Shown here one piece after another: positions 54,769-63,256 of a DNA stretch of 64,000 nt. The first letter of the stretch is position 1. Each line of letters starts with the position of its first letter. A program made the translations under genes and the position numbers. Where the stretch lies: the NCBI RefSeq assembly GCF_014274465.1, contig NZ_CP060394.1, positions 1,178,001-1,242,000 of the forward strand. Direction: 5' to 3'. The stretch is from Alloacidobacterium dinghuense (GTDB taxonomy: Bacteria; Acidobacteriota; Terriglobia; Terriglobales; Acidobacteriaceae). The notes under the pieces were generated by a model. That model was not told the DNA's origin and made no database searches. It was given only the letters and a program-made list of their open reading frames with translations.

Positions 54769-55925
54769 AAGAAAATGCGTATGATGAAGATCGATTACAA
54801 ACGCAGGTAAAGCATAAGTTATTAGATAGATATCTTTCTGCTGCTGTCCCAATAATTGGAAGTTGGGCGGCGGAAATTTGTTATGTTGACTGTCTTGCGG
54901 GACCATGGAATGAGACCTCTAGCGATCTCTCTGATACCTCCTTCTCTGTTGCGCTGAATGTATTGCGAAAAACTCGCAATACCCTGCTGCAGCGCGGTAA
55001 ATCACCATCAATGCGCTGTATTTTCAACGAATGGGAGGACGTCCCTTTTGAAAAGCTTTCAGCATTTTGTCGAACAGTCGCCGATATTGAGGTCGATCCG
55101 CGCAATTGGGACTTTGAAAGGCACGTCAAAGATGTAGTTAAGTTGGCGACAAATAGAACCAAGTCATTTCCGTTTTTTTTCATTGATCCAACGGGATGGG
55201 AGTTAGCATCTGTACCTCTCATTAAGCCGATATTGCAGATAAGCCCCGGAGAAGTGCTCATTAACCTTATGACATCCTGGATTAGGAGGTTTCTGTCGGA
55301 TGAGAAAAAAGACTTTGTACGATTGCTCGGCGAAGACGCAAAACGAATAGCTCAGCTTAGCGGTGATGAGCAAGAAGAAGAGCTTGTCAGATGTTACTCG
55401 GAAGCAGTTAGAAAGGCAGGTAATTTTCCCTACGTTTGTACAATGCCCATTCTGAAATCGAAGCAAGAGTCATTCCATTTCCACATGGTCTATGCGACCC
55501 GCCATCCCACAGGCGTAAAGGAGTTTAAGAAGGCCGAAGGCGATGTTGTTCCATTCATGCATGAGGTCCGTGCCGAAGCTCGACATCAAAGAGAATTTCA
55601 GGCAACTGGGCAATATTCATTTTTGGAGCCGCTCGATACTTATTCCGATAGGCGATATGCAAGGTATCATCGCAGAAACTTGGAACAAGCCTCACAAGCG
55701 GCGTTGGAACTACTTAGTTCTAGCGAAGTAGTTCAGTTTGACGATCTATGGGCGAAATGGATGCAGTTTGCTTGTGTCAAGGATGATGAGTTGCAATCAT
55801 GGATGCGTGATAGGGAAAAACGAGGGTTGTTGAAAATTGATAACTTATCGGGACGAGCCAAAAAGCTATCCTTTGGTAATGGAATTACTCTAACCTCGGC
55901 AGGTGCGCCCATTTCCCATGATTAA
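54765..55925 (+). CDS. tcmP: Three-Cys-motif partner protein TcmP
   Basis: 386 residues matching the TcmP family, named for its pairing with DUF5131 genes. YVDCLAGPW (40-48) resembles the D-x-F-A-G-x-G nucleotide-binding start of methyltransferase-like folds, and FFFIDPTGW (137-145) resembles the following acidic motif. The C-terminal half is helical and charged. It shares the AT-rich composition of its partner and starts inside that gene's stop codon. A role in phage defence or RNA/DNA modification has no direct support here. Confidence 0.8.
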   Translation: MKENAYDEDRLQTQVKHKLLDRYLSAAVPIIGSWAAEICYVDCLAGPWNETSSDLSDTSFSVALNVLRKTRNTLLQRGKSPSMRCIFNEWEDVPFEKLSAFCRTVADIEVDPRNWDFERHVKDVVKLATNRTKSFPFFFIDPTGWELASVPLIKPILQISPGEVLINLMTSWIRRFLSDEKKDFVRLLGEDAKRIAQLSGDEQEEELVRCYSEAVRKAGNFPYVCTMPILKSKQESFHFHMVYATRHPTGVKEFKKAEGDVVPFMHEVRAEARHQREFQATGQYSFLEPLDTYSDRRYARYHRRNLEQASQAALELLSSSEVVQFDDLWAKWMQFACVKDDELQSWMRDREKRGLLKIDNLSGRAKKLSFGNGITLTSAGAPISHD

Positions 55926-55973
55926 AGTTATCTGTGTGGGTGACTTGTATTAGCGAGATTCCGTAGAAATGCA

Positions 55974-56015
55974 GATCCTTCGACTTCGCACCTACGGTGC
56001 TTCGCTCAGGATGAC
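55974..56015. repeat. Dispersed palindromic repeat, family B, copy 2
   Basis: Reverse complement of the 1225-1261 type, with ends ATCCTTCGACTTCG and GCTTCGCTCAGGATGAC around the palindrome CACCTACGGTG. It lies just after tcmP and may mark the edge of the insert. Confidence 0.6.
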
Positions 56016-56050
56016 AACTCTTATTAGCTGATGCGCAGATAGAACTGCGA

Positions 56051-57169
56051 TTAGACGATCCAGCCACCGCCTACTACTTCATCGCCGTCGTAGAAGACTG
56101 CCGACTGGCCGGGGGTGACGGCGCGCTGCGGCTCATCGAAGGTCGCGAGGACTTCGTCGTTGCTCGACATTTCGATAGTGGCCCAGGCGGGGTCGTGGCG
56201 ATGGCGGATCTTGGCCTTGACGCGCATCGGTGCGCCGAGCGCGGGGATGGAGATCCAGTTCAGGTCGCGGGCGCGTAGTGTCTGGATCGTCGTCTCCGAC
56301 TCGCTGCCTACCTTCACCTGATTGGTCGCGTTGTCGATCTGGATGACGTAGAGCGGCGTAGGCGAGGAGAGGCCGAGTCCCTTGCGCTGTCCTACGGTGA
56401 AGTTGTGGATGCCGTGGTGATGGCCGATGACCTCTCCCGTTGTAGACACGAGTTCGCCGGAGGAGTCCGGCATGGGCTCGCCCTGCTCGTCGAGGTAGGC
56501 GTCGATGAAGCGCTTGTAGTCGCCGCCGGGGATGAAGCAGATCTCCTGCGAGTCGGGCTTCGTAGCGAGGGCGAGAGCGTGCTGCTTCGCGATCTCGCGG
56601 ACCTCGGGCTTGGTGTAGGTGCCGAGGGGGAAGAGCGTGCGCGAGAGCTGATCCTGAGTTAGACCAAACAGAAAGTAGGTCTGATCCTTGGAGGTGTCTG
56701 CGGGGCGCTTCAGGATCCAGCGGTTGCGCTCCGGGTCGTACTCGTTGCGCGCATAGTGGCCGGTGGCGATGCGGTCGGCGCCGATCTGGCGGGCGCGGAT
56801 GAGCAGCTGGTCGAACTTGAGATAGTTGTTGCAGAGCGAGCAGGGAATCGGCGTGCGTCCGGCGAGGTACTCGCGGACGAAGGGGCGGACGACCTGGTCT
56901 TCGAATCGCTCCTGCTCGTTGAGCAGGTAATAGGGGATGCCAAGCGTCTCAGCGACACGGCGCGCGTCATATACATCGTCGATGGAGCAGCAGCGGCCCT
57001 GTACCTCCTCGGGCATGCCCTCCTTGCCGGCGAGGCGGCGCTGATTCCAGAGCTGCAGCGTGAGGCCGACGAGCTCGTAGCCCTCGTCCTTGAGCATGGC
57101 GGCGACGGTCGAGGAGTCGACTCCGCCGGACATGGCTACAGCTACCGTGTTGTTGAAGGTCTCGGACAT
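56051..57169 (-). CDS. mnmA: tRNA-specific 2-thiouridylase
   Basis: 372 residues. It thiolates U34 of tRNA-Lys, -Glu and -Gln using sulfur relayed from a cysteine desulfurase. It has the PP-loop VAMSGGVDSS (11-20), the catalytic cysteines in IPCSLCN and QEICFIPGGDY, TGHYAR and GQRKGLGLSS. Length is typical. It is transcribed alone. A NifS/IscS-type gene lies 4 kb away and could supply sulfur. Confidence 0.95.
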   Translation of the reverse strand: MSETFNNTVAVAMSGGVDSSTVAAMLKDEGYELVGLTLQLWNQRRLAGKEGMPEEVQGRCCSIDDVYDARRVAETLGIPYYLLNEQERFEDQVVRPFVREYLAGRTPIPCSLCNNYLKFDQLLIRARQIGADRIATGHYARNEYDPERNRWILKRPADTSKDQTYFLFGLTQDQLSRTLFPLGTYTKPEVREIAKQHALALATKPDSQEICFIPGGDYKRFIDAYLDEQGEPMPDSSGELVSTTGEVIGHHHGIHNFTVGQRKGLGLSSPTPLYVIQIDNATNQVKVGSESETTIQTLRARDLNWISIPALGAPMRVKAKIRHRHDPAWATIEMSSNDEVLATFDEPQRAVTPGQSAVFYDGDEVVGGGWIV

Positions 57170-57214
57170 GAGAGTGCGCTGCTTCTAGTATCTCATTTAT
57201 TGGATGAGAACAAC

Positions 57215-57247
57215 CCAGGTTAACTTCGTGAACCTGGGGCACCCGGC
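57215..57247. repeat. Dispersed repeat, family C, copy 1
   Basis: CCAGGTTAACTTCGTGAACCTGG is an inverted repeat (CCAGGTT/AACCTGG), followed by GGCACCCGG. A similar unit, with GTTAGCTTCGCGAACC and CTGGGGCACCCGGC, lies around 61126-61181, and GGGGCACCC also occurs at 59759-59769. Confidence 0.5.
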
Positions 57248-57640
57248 GTGAGCAAGGGGACTATAATTCGCTCGATGCTTTACTTGTTGACAATCAATCT
57301 CATACCGAGCGCGTTGGTAGGCTTGGCCTGGTTCTGCCATCACAGGCGTCCCGGAGCCCTTTCTAAGGGCAGGCAGGTGCTTTTTTACAGCGGACTTGTC
57401 GGGGGCACTTGCGGCGCCATACTACTCGTCATTTTCGTGATTGTTAGTGTGATGGATCCGTCGAGTGTCGGTCATGTGAATGTATCGGGAGGAAAGGTAT
57501 TGATACTAGGATTTTTGATGGCGCTTGTAAGCTTTCCGCTTACGCTGGCTGGGCAAAAGGTACAACGTCTGCTTGCCGCAGCTAGCAGTCTGTCGCTCTT
57601 CATTCTTTTGTATATGGCCGGATTGGCATCAAGCATCTGA
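57248..57640 (+). CDS. Small membrane protein with four predicted helices, unknown function
   Basis: 130 residues in the GTG reading; ATG at 57275 is the other possible start and sits seven bases after a TATAAT-like sequence. Hydrophobic segments at about 10-30, 45-68, 82-100 and 108-128 indicate a four-helix inner-membrane protein. I do not recognise a family. It is divergent from mnmA. Confidence 0.5.
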   Translation: MSKGTIIRSMLYLLTINLIPSALVGLAWFCHHRRPGALSKGRQVLFYSGLVGGTCGAILLVIFVIVSVMDPSSVGHVNVSGGKVLILGFLMALVSFPLTLAGQKVQRLLAAASSLSLFILLYMAGLASSI

Positions 57641-57742
57641 GGTCCGAGTTTTGGGTGCTACGCATCTCGATCCTGAAACAACGGGATCATCGCAACCCAC
57701 ATCTCAAAAGCCCCCCGACCCGGAAACGTACACTCTAGAGCG

Positions 57743-58324
57743 CTATTGTTTGTAGACCAATCGGGGACCACTAATCTGTTTCACCTTGAGGTCGATGGTT
57801 ACCTCGACACGATCGGCGATCTTGATAAAGGGAATGCCGCTATTCATCCCGTAATCCTTACGGTCAAACGCCATCGTTCCGTTGATCGTGCCTGCGCCTG
57901 TTCCCTTGCCGGAAACTTCCAGTACAAGGGTCTCCGATCGAGAGACACCACGGATCGAAAAATCGCCAGTCACGTCAAAGGTGGTTGGGCCGGTCTGGGT
58001 GACCTTGGTTGACTTAAAAGTGATCAATGGACTCTGCTCGACATCAAAAAAGTCCTTGCTCTTTAACTTATTGTTCTTCATGCCGCTGCCGGTATCCACG
58101 CTGGCCGCCTGTATCTTGATGTCCAAGACTCCCGACGTTACATCGCTTGATGGGAATGTCAGAGTGGCGTCCCATTTATCGAAATTACCGCTTATCGGGA
58201 CCGACGCCTTCACACCGAATTTGATCGTGCTTGTGACCGGCGTAACCTCGAAGACCGGAGCTTGCGCTCGGCATAACGAAGGCAACATGGCAGTAATGAC
58301 GAGACCGAGGATCGCTATTCGCAT
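57743..58324 (-). CDS. Secreted YceI-family lipid-binding-like protein
   Basis: 193 residues with a signal peptide (about 1-21, ending CRAQ). The YceI lipocalin-like fold is shown by FGVKASVPISGNFDKWDATL, SVDTGSGMKNNKLKSKDFFD, ITFKSTKV and DFSIRGVSRSETL. Family members bind isoprenoid-like lipids in the periplasm; the ligand here is unknown. The upstream gene on the same strand is 98 bases away. Confidence 0.9.
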   Translation of the reverse strand: MRIAILGLVITAMLPSLCRAQAPVFEVTPVTSTIKFGVKASVPISGNFDKWDATLTFPSSDVTSGVLDIKIQAASVDTGSGMKNNKLKSKDFFDVEQSPLITFKSTKVTQTGPTTFDVTGDFSIRGVSRSETLVLEVSGKGTGAGTINGTMAFDRKDYGMNSGIPFIKIADRVEVTIDLKVKQISGPRLVYKQ

Positions 58325-58422
58325 ACGAAAGTTTGGCCGTTTGGGACCTCTGAGTCAACTGGCAAGCTGCACCAGACTCGAATCAAGCAACGAACACCAA
58401 AGGGGCTTTAGCTCCGGACCTT

Positions 58423-58980
58423 CTAGTGAGCACCGGTCATCGCCTGCCGCAACTGCTGCTCAGCTGCCGGAGGCCAATACTTGCAATCGAGTTGCAGGAA
58501 GAGGGAAGTGTAGGGGATGGCCATGTTGGTTTTGAGGACGAGGATGTGGAAGGTCTGTCCGGCGTCATTGATTTGCTTGATGAGGGTTTCGTGCGGGAGT
58601 GATTTGACGGGGCGGTCTTTGAGGATTTCTTTCAGGTGCTGGCGGTAGACGCTTGCTCCGGGCGCGACCTCGTCGGTGACGTAGGGCAGTTCGGCGTCGA
58701 GGTAGACGTTGGGCGTGACGTGGATGGAGTGGTCGAGGGTGTCGAGCACGACGCGCGCGACGTGGGGAAGATCATCGTTGGTTTCGATGGTTTCGACTCC
58801 CGGCGAAACCTGGAGCGGGTAGGCGGAGTCGACGATCATGATCCAGTTGCGGTGGCCGAGGAGCGGGAGTTCCTGATTGAGTTTGATGCGCCAGTCTGTT
58901 TCTGCGTTTGGGGCTTGGGCGCGTGATGCTTGCGCGGCGAAGATGAGGGCGAGCGAGAATGCTAGGATGATTTTTTTCAT
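58423..58980 (-). CDS. Exported RbsD/FucU-like protein
   Basis: 185 residues. The ATG at 58980 is chosen because it begins a signal peptide (MKKIILAFSLALIFAAQASRA); the frame opens 17 codons earlier. The mature part resembles the RbsD/FucU sugar mutarotases: LPLLGHRNWIMIVDSAYP near the start (compare LGH..I.I.D..P) and ILVLKTNMAIPYTSLFLQL near the end. Those enzymes are cytosolic, so a signal peptide is unusual. Similarity is by eye and needs a profile search; sugar binding is inferred. Confidence 0.5.
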   Translation of the reverse strand: MKKIILAFSLALIFAAQASRAQAPNAETDWRIKLNQELPLLGHRNWIMIVDSAYPLQVSPGVETIETNDDLPHVARVVLDTLDHSIHVTPNVYLDAELPYVTDEVAPGASVYRQHLKEILKDRPVKSLPHETLIKQINDAGQTFHILVLKTNMAIPYTSLFLQLDCKYWPPAAEQQLRQAMTGAH

Positions 58981-59061
58981 GGCAGGATGAGCGCTTCCAT
59001 TCCGCCATTCAATATAAGCATCTGGACCCACATCTCAAAGGATTTGGTTAATCCGACCTCT

Positions 59062-59391
59062 CTAAATGGGTTCATCCGGGCGCATCATTTTCTGAAGAAA
59101 TTTGCCAAATGCAATCTCAAGGGCAGGCGCGTCTAGGTTGGAAATCATCTCATGCCGAATGAAGGCATCCTTTCCGTCCGATGTTCTAAGAACTTCAAAA
59201 TCGACGTGTCCAGATGTCCACGCGGTGATACGTCCCATTGCTTGCTCTGAGTCGAAGTCGCCGAAGGCGGCAGGTATATGCATGTGACGTTCTTGCACGC
59301 CCGCTAGTGTTACACCTCGACTTTCTAGCCCAGACGCCTTCGATCGCAGCCACATCACTATACCTTGAACCGTCAGTGGATACTCTTCCAT
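59062..59391 (-). CDS. Possible TriTu-type immunity protein
   Basis: 109 residues, no signal peptide. QGIVMWLRSKASGLESRG, GRITAWTSGHVDFEVL and the C-terminal helix resemble the TriTu immunity family, which neutralises polymorphic toxins. No intact toxin gene lies beside it. The identification rests on pattern resemblance only. Confidence 0.4.
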   Translation of the reverse strand: MEEYPLTVQGIVMWLRSKASGLESRGVTLAGVQERHMHIPAAFGDFDSEQAMGRITAWTSGHVDFEVLRTSDGKDAFIRHEMISNLDAPALEIAFGKFLQKMMRPDEPI

Positions 59392-59872
59392 TTCGCCATA
59401 CTATAGAGAGATCAACCAACCGTGCTATACTAAAGCCACGCTCAGTGATTTGGTTGTGAGCCGTTCTCGCCCTCCAAAGCAAGACCGCCTGGCACGTAAT
59501 TTCCCAAGCCCCTACAGCGTAGCCGCTCCGTGATGGAGTGGGTCCATGTTCGCGATTGCGCGGCATGTGAGAGGCAGCGTCCGGCAGAACCTCGTGTCGA
59601 GAGGTAACTTCGATCTCGACCATTGGATTTGATTCACTCGGGTTTTCCATACGCAAAATATTCATTCCGGCAGTGGGCGTGTGCCTGCTCTCGGATTTCA
59701 AGGTTTCACAGACCGTATGGGTTGGAGACAGTGCTTTCCCACCCTGACTGCGTCAGGATGGGGCACCCATTTTTCGTGCGGATACAGAGGAAAGCAGATT
59801 CTTTCCCTTTGCTGTGCTCAGGATGGCAAGTCCTGGCGAAGTGGTCAGTGTGAAACAAATGATAAGGACACA
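59392..59872. other. Intergenic region with a dispersed repeat
   Basis: The first 300 bases carry no recognised gene; a 168-codon minus-strand frame here overlaps the immunity-like gene and shows no family resemblance. Bases 59756-59830 contain a mixed repeat (GGGGCACCC, then a family B-type end with GCTCAGGATGGC). AAGGA before 59873 is the site for the helicase. Confidence 0.4.
59794..59830. repeat. Dispersed repeat, family B-like, copy 3
   Basis: GCAGATTCTTTCCC, then TGCTCAGGATGGC. It matches 61248-61278 (GCAGATTCTTCGC, GCTCAGAATGAC) and, inverted, 1225-1261. Confidence 0.5.
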
Positions 59873-61024
59873 ATGAACCAATTTTCAGATTTCAATTTGT
59901 CGCCTGCGCTTAAGACGCGCCTGGCGGCTGCTAATTTTGTTACGCCTACGCCTGTGCAGGCGGGGGCGATTCCTCCGGCTTTGGAGGGGAAAGACGTACT
60001 GGCGACAGCGCAGACGGGCACGGGCAAGACGCTCAGCTTTCTGATTCCGATCATCGAGCGGTTGCCGCAGTCCGCGAACAAGAACTCAAAGGCGCTGATT
60101 CTGCTGCCCACGCGTGAGCTTGCGATGCAGGTCGAGCAGGCGTTCCGCAAGATCTCTGCTGGATCGAATCTTCAGGTTGCGCTGGTTTGTGGCGGCATGA
60201 ACGAAGGGCCGCAACTGCAGTCGATTCGCAAGGGAGCGCGGCTGATTGTGGCGACTCCGGGTCGTCTCGAAGACTACCTTAAGCGCAAGCTGGTCAGGCT
60301 CGATCAGGTAGAGATGCTGGTGCTGGATGAAGTGGACCGCATGCTGGATATGGGCTTTCAGCCCGCGATCCGGCGCATTTCCGATGCGATTCCGGCGAAG
60401 CGTCAGACGCTGTGCTATTCGGCGACGCTCGATGCGCAGATTAAGAATGTTGTGCGCGACTACCTGAAAGATCCGGTTCGGATCGAGATCGGATCGGTGC
60501 TCAAGCCTTCGGAGAATGTCGAACTGCAGAGCTTTGAAGTGGAGCAGGAAAAGAAGCTCGAACTGCTGGAGCACCTGCTGCAGTCGGAGAAGGGCAGCTT
60601 CCTCGTCTTTGTGCGCACCAAGCATGGCGCGGATCGCGTGGCGAAGAAGCTCTGCCGGTCGGGTTGGGGCGCGACGCAGATTCACGGCGACCGTTCGCAA
60701 TCGCAGCGGAACGCGGCTCTGCGCAGCTTCGCAGAAGGCAAGCATCGGGTACTGGTTGCGACGGACGTGGCTGCTCGCGGCATTGACGTCTCACATGTGG
60801 CTCACGTTGTGAACTACGACATTCCCAAGGTGGCGGAAGACTTCGTCCATCGCGTCGGGCGTACGGGGCGGGCTTCGAGTCATGGCGTGGCTTCGACCTT
60901 CGCCGCTCCCAACGAAAGAAGGGACTTGCGCAGGATCGAAAAGACGCTTTCGATTCAAATGAAGCGGTTTCGGGTGAAGGGGATGGCTCCTTCGATGGGC
61001 TCGAGGCAGGCTGTTCAAGCCTAG
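59873..61024 (+). CDS. DEAD-box RNA helicase, RhlE-like
   Basis: 383 residues. ATG at 59873 follows AAGGA; the frame opens 192 bases earlier in repeat DNA. It has the Q motif (FVTPTPVQ), Walker A AQTGTGKT (46-53), PTRELAMQ, TPGRL, the motif II LVLDEVDRMLDMGF, with DEVD in place of DEAD, YSATLD and HRVGRTGR. It lacks long C-terminal extensions. It unwinds RNA in ribosome assembly or decay, a general role inferred from the family. Confidence 0.92.
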   Translation: MNQFSDFNLSPALKTRLAAANFVTPTPVQAGAIPPALEGKDVLATAQTGTGKTLSFLIPIIERLPQSANKNSKALILLPTRELAMQVEQAFRKISAGSNLQVALVCGGMNEGPQLQSIRKGARLIVATPGRLEDYLKRKLVRLDQVEMLVLDEVDRMLDMGFQPAIRRISDAIPAKRQTLCYSATLDAQIKNVVRDYLKDPVRIEIGSVLKPSENVELQSFEVEQEKKLELLEHLLQSEKGSFLVFVRTKHGADRVAKKLCRSGWGATQIHGDRSQSQRNAALRSFAEGKHRVLVATDVAARGIDVSHVAHVVNYDIPKVAEDFVHRVGRTGRASSHGVASTFAAPNERRDLRRIEKTLSIQMKRFRVKGMAPSMGSRQAVQA

Positions 61025-61290
61025 AGGCTATGGCTTGGAAAGGGCGTCCTTCGGGACGCTCTTTTTAGTTTCATATCGATTTTCGATTCGGCTCGGACTC
61101 ACGCCGCATTTGGAAAAAAGACCAAAGTTAGCTTCGCGAACCCTTCGGTTTTCACTCAGGGCAGGCTCTGGGGCACCCGGCTTTCCCATCCTGTCGCAAA
61201 CTGCCCGACACGATGCGAGCACCCTTTTCCTGCCTGAGGTAGCGAAAGCAGATTCTTCGCTGCGCTCAGAATGACAAAACGCTATAGGTT
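61025..61290. repeat. Intergenic region with repeats of families B and C
   Basis: A hairpin AAAGGGCGTCC-TTCG-GGACGCTCTTT (about 61039-61065) right after the helicase is probably its terminator. Then come a family C-like segment (61126-61181) and a family B-like segment (61248-61278). No gene is seen. Confidence 0.5.
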
Positions 61291-62451
61291 TCAGCCCAAA
61301 GTCCCTGCATTCACGGGAGCAAGCTCACGTAGGCGGCTGGCGGCGGCGGGGATGACTTCGAGCGCGAAGTCGATGTCCTCGTCGGTGGTAAGTTTCGTCA
61401 GGCTGAAGCGCAGGCTGGCGCGTGCTCTCGCTGGACTAAGCGCCATAGCAGAGAGGACATGAGACGGTTCAGCAGCGCCTGAAGCGCAGGCTGATCCGCC
61501 GGAGGTGCAGAGTCCCTTGAGATCGAGGGCGATGACGAGGGCTTCGCCTTCGAGGTTGTCGAAGTAGATGTTGGAGGTATTCGGCACGCGGGCTACGCTG
61601 CTGCTGTTGACGCCGGTGTCTTCAACCTTCGCGAGAATGCCCTGCTCAAAGCGGTTGCGCAGCGCGGCGACTCTCTCGACGGTTCCGTCGGAGAGTGCGG
61701 TGCGGGCGATTTCAGCGGCTTTGCCCAAGCCGACAATGCCAGGAAGGTTTTCTGTTCCGGCGCGGCGCTGCCGCTCGTGCGTTCCGCCAAAGAACAGCGG
61801 TTCAAGCTGCGTTCCGCGGCGGACGTAGAGAATCCCGGTCCCTTGCGGCGCGTGCATCTTGTGGCCGGAGATGCTGAGCAGGTCGCAGCGCAGCGATTGC
61901 ACGTCGATGGGCAGCTTGCCTGCGGCCTGCACAGCATCGGTATGGAAGTAGATGTCGGCTTCGGCGGCGATGCGGCCGATTTCGCTCACCGGCTGGATGG
62001 CCCCGGTTTCGTTGTTGGCCATCATGATGCTGATGAGCTTGGTATTTGCTTGAATCGCCTTACGCAAATCCTTCGTATCGACAACGCCATCGCTTGAAAC
62101 CGGCAGAAACGTCACTTCAATGCCGCGATCGCGCAGCTTTTCCGCAGCGTGCAGGACGGCGTGGTGCTCGATCGATGTGGTGATGAGATGATCACCGGGC
62201 TGGACGAGGCCGAAGAGGGCGAGGTTGTCGCTTTCCGTTCCGCCTGAGGTGAAGACGATTTCGGCGGCGCGGCAGTTGATGAGGGCGGCGACGGATTCGC
62301 GTGCCTGCTCAACTGCGGCGCGGGCCTGCTGACCCTGCTGGTGAATCGAAGACGCATTGCCGAAGTGCTCGATGAAGTACGGGCGCATGGCTTCGAGCAC
62401 CTCGGGGACTAGAGGTGTTGTCGCATTGGCATCCATGTATACCCGTCTCAT
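61291..62451 (-). CDS. Cysteine desulfurase, IscS/NifS type
   Basis: 386 residues. A PLP enzyme that takes sulfur from cysteine as an enzyme persulfide for Fe-S clusters and tRNA thiolation. It has VYMDANATTPL, GGTESDNLAL, HTDAVQAAGK, the PLP lysine K198 in ISGHKMHAPQGTG and the sulfur-carrying C322 in SGGSACASGAAEPSHVL, with the extended loop of group I enzymes. No Isc scaffold genes are adjacent. It may also feed MnmA. Confidence 0.94.
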   Translation of the reverse strand: MRRVYMDANATTPLVPEVLEAMRPYFIEHFGNASSIHQQGQQARAAVEQARESVAALINCRAAEIVFTSGGTESDNLALFGLVQPGDHLITTSIEHHAVLHAAEKLRDRGIEVTFLPVSSDGVVDTKDLRKAIQANTKLISIMMANNETGAIQPVSEIGRIAAEADIYFHTDAVQAAGKLPIDVQSLRCDLLSISGHKMHAPQGTGILYVRRGTQLEPLFFGGTHERQRRAGTENLPGIVGLGKAAEIARTALSDGTVERVAALRNRFEQGILAKVEDTGVNSSSVARVPNTSNIYFDNLEGEALVIALDLKGLCTSGGSACASGAAEPSHVLSAMALSPARARASLRFSLTKLTTDEDIDFALEVIPAAASRLRELAPVNAGTLG

Positions 62452-62613
62452 TTTTCGTGTTTTCTCCTAAGTACCTATTTTACGACCTTTGGAATCTGAC
62501 ACGCAGATGAAACGCTCCGCTGCAATTTCTGGTCGGCTTGACGACGACTTGACGCATGCTGCCACTCGATTCTGCTAGGCTGCTTTCGCAGTAGTTTCAG
62601 AGGAGGAAGAGAC

Positions 62614-63171
62614 GTGAAGATCGTTCGTATGTTTTGCATCGCATTGCTTTGTTGCCTCGCCGTTCCGGCAGTGTTTACTTATGCACAGGCTACCCAAGCT
62701 GTTCCGGGAGACACCTATAACCACCTGATGACGATAGTCGAAAAAGAGATTGTCAGCGCGGCGGACGCCATGCCTGCGGATAAGTACAACTTTGCTCCGA
62801 CGCAGGGCGAGTTCAAAGGCGTACGCACATTCGCTGGACAAGTAAAACATCTGGCTGAGGCGAACTATGAGTTCTTTGACGGATGGAATGCGCCCGGCAC
62901 TCCCGTAAAAGAAGCCGACATCGAGAAGCTGACCAGCAAAGATGACATCATGAAGGCATTGAAAGATTCCTACGCGTATGCCCACGGCGCACTCGGCACC
63001 ATCACTGCAGCGAATGCCTTCACGATTGAAGGATCAGGCGAGCACAAGTGGACGCGGGGCGGAATGGCTGCCTTCTGCATTGCACATTCCGAGGATCACT
63101 ACGGGCAGATGGTCGTTTATTTGCGGATGAACGGGATTGTGCCTCCTGCCAGTCGTCAGGGCGGCATGTAG
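62614..63171 (+). CDS. Exported DinB-family protein
   Basis: 185 residues. The GTG start has AGGAGG eight bases upstream. A signal peptide (about 1-25, ending YAQA) precedes a DinB four-helix fold with histidines in QVKHLAEANY and CIAHSEDHYGQMVVYLRMNG, giving the usual three-histidine metal site. Export is unusual for DinB proteins but occurs in several soil bacteria. Substrate unknown. It is the second DinB protein in the window. Confidence 0.82.
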   Translation: MKIVRMFCIALLCCLAVPAVFTYAQATQAVPGDTYNHLMTIVEKEIVSAADAMPADKYNFAPTQGEFKGVRTFAGQVKHLAEANYEFFDGWNAPGTPVKEADIEKLTSKDDIMKALKDSYAYAHGALGTITAANAFTIEGSGEHKWTRGGMAAFCIAHSEDHYGQMVVYLRMNGIVPPASRQGGM

Positions 63172-63214
63172 GGCCTTGCTGTCCAGGCATTCGCGCCTTC
63201 GGCGCCAAATCAAA

Positions 63215-63238
63215 AGAGGCGTTCTGACGAACGCCTCT
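63215..63238. terminator. Terminator between DinB and citrate synthase
   Basis: AGAGGCGTT (63215-63223) and AACGCCTCT (63230-63238) pair perfectly around CTGACG. On the minus strand it is followed by TTTTG, fitting the end of gltA. A palindrome at about 63192-63206 (GGCGCC type) lies next to it. Confidence 0.7.
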
Positions 63239-63256
63239 ACAATATTGCGCGATCAA

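Noticed and set aside
59195-59701. A 168-codon minus-strand frame next to the immunity-like gene, possibly a toxin remnant
   Set aside because: It overlaps the better-supported 109-residue gene in another frame and shows no toxin motif.
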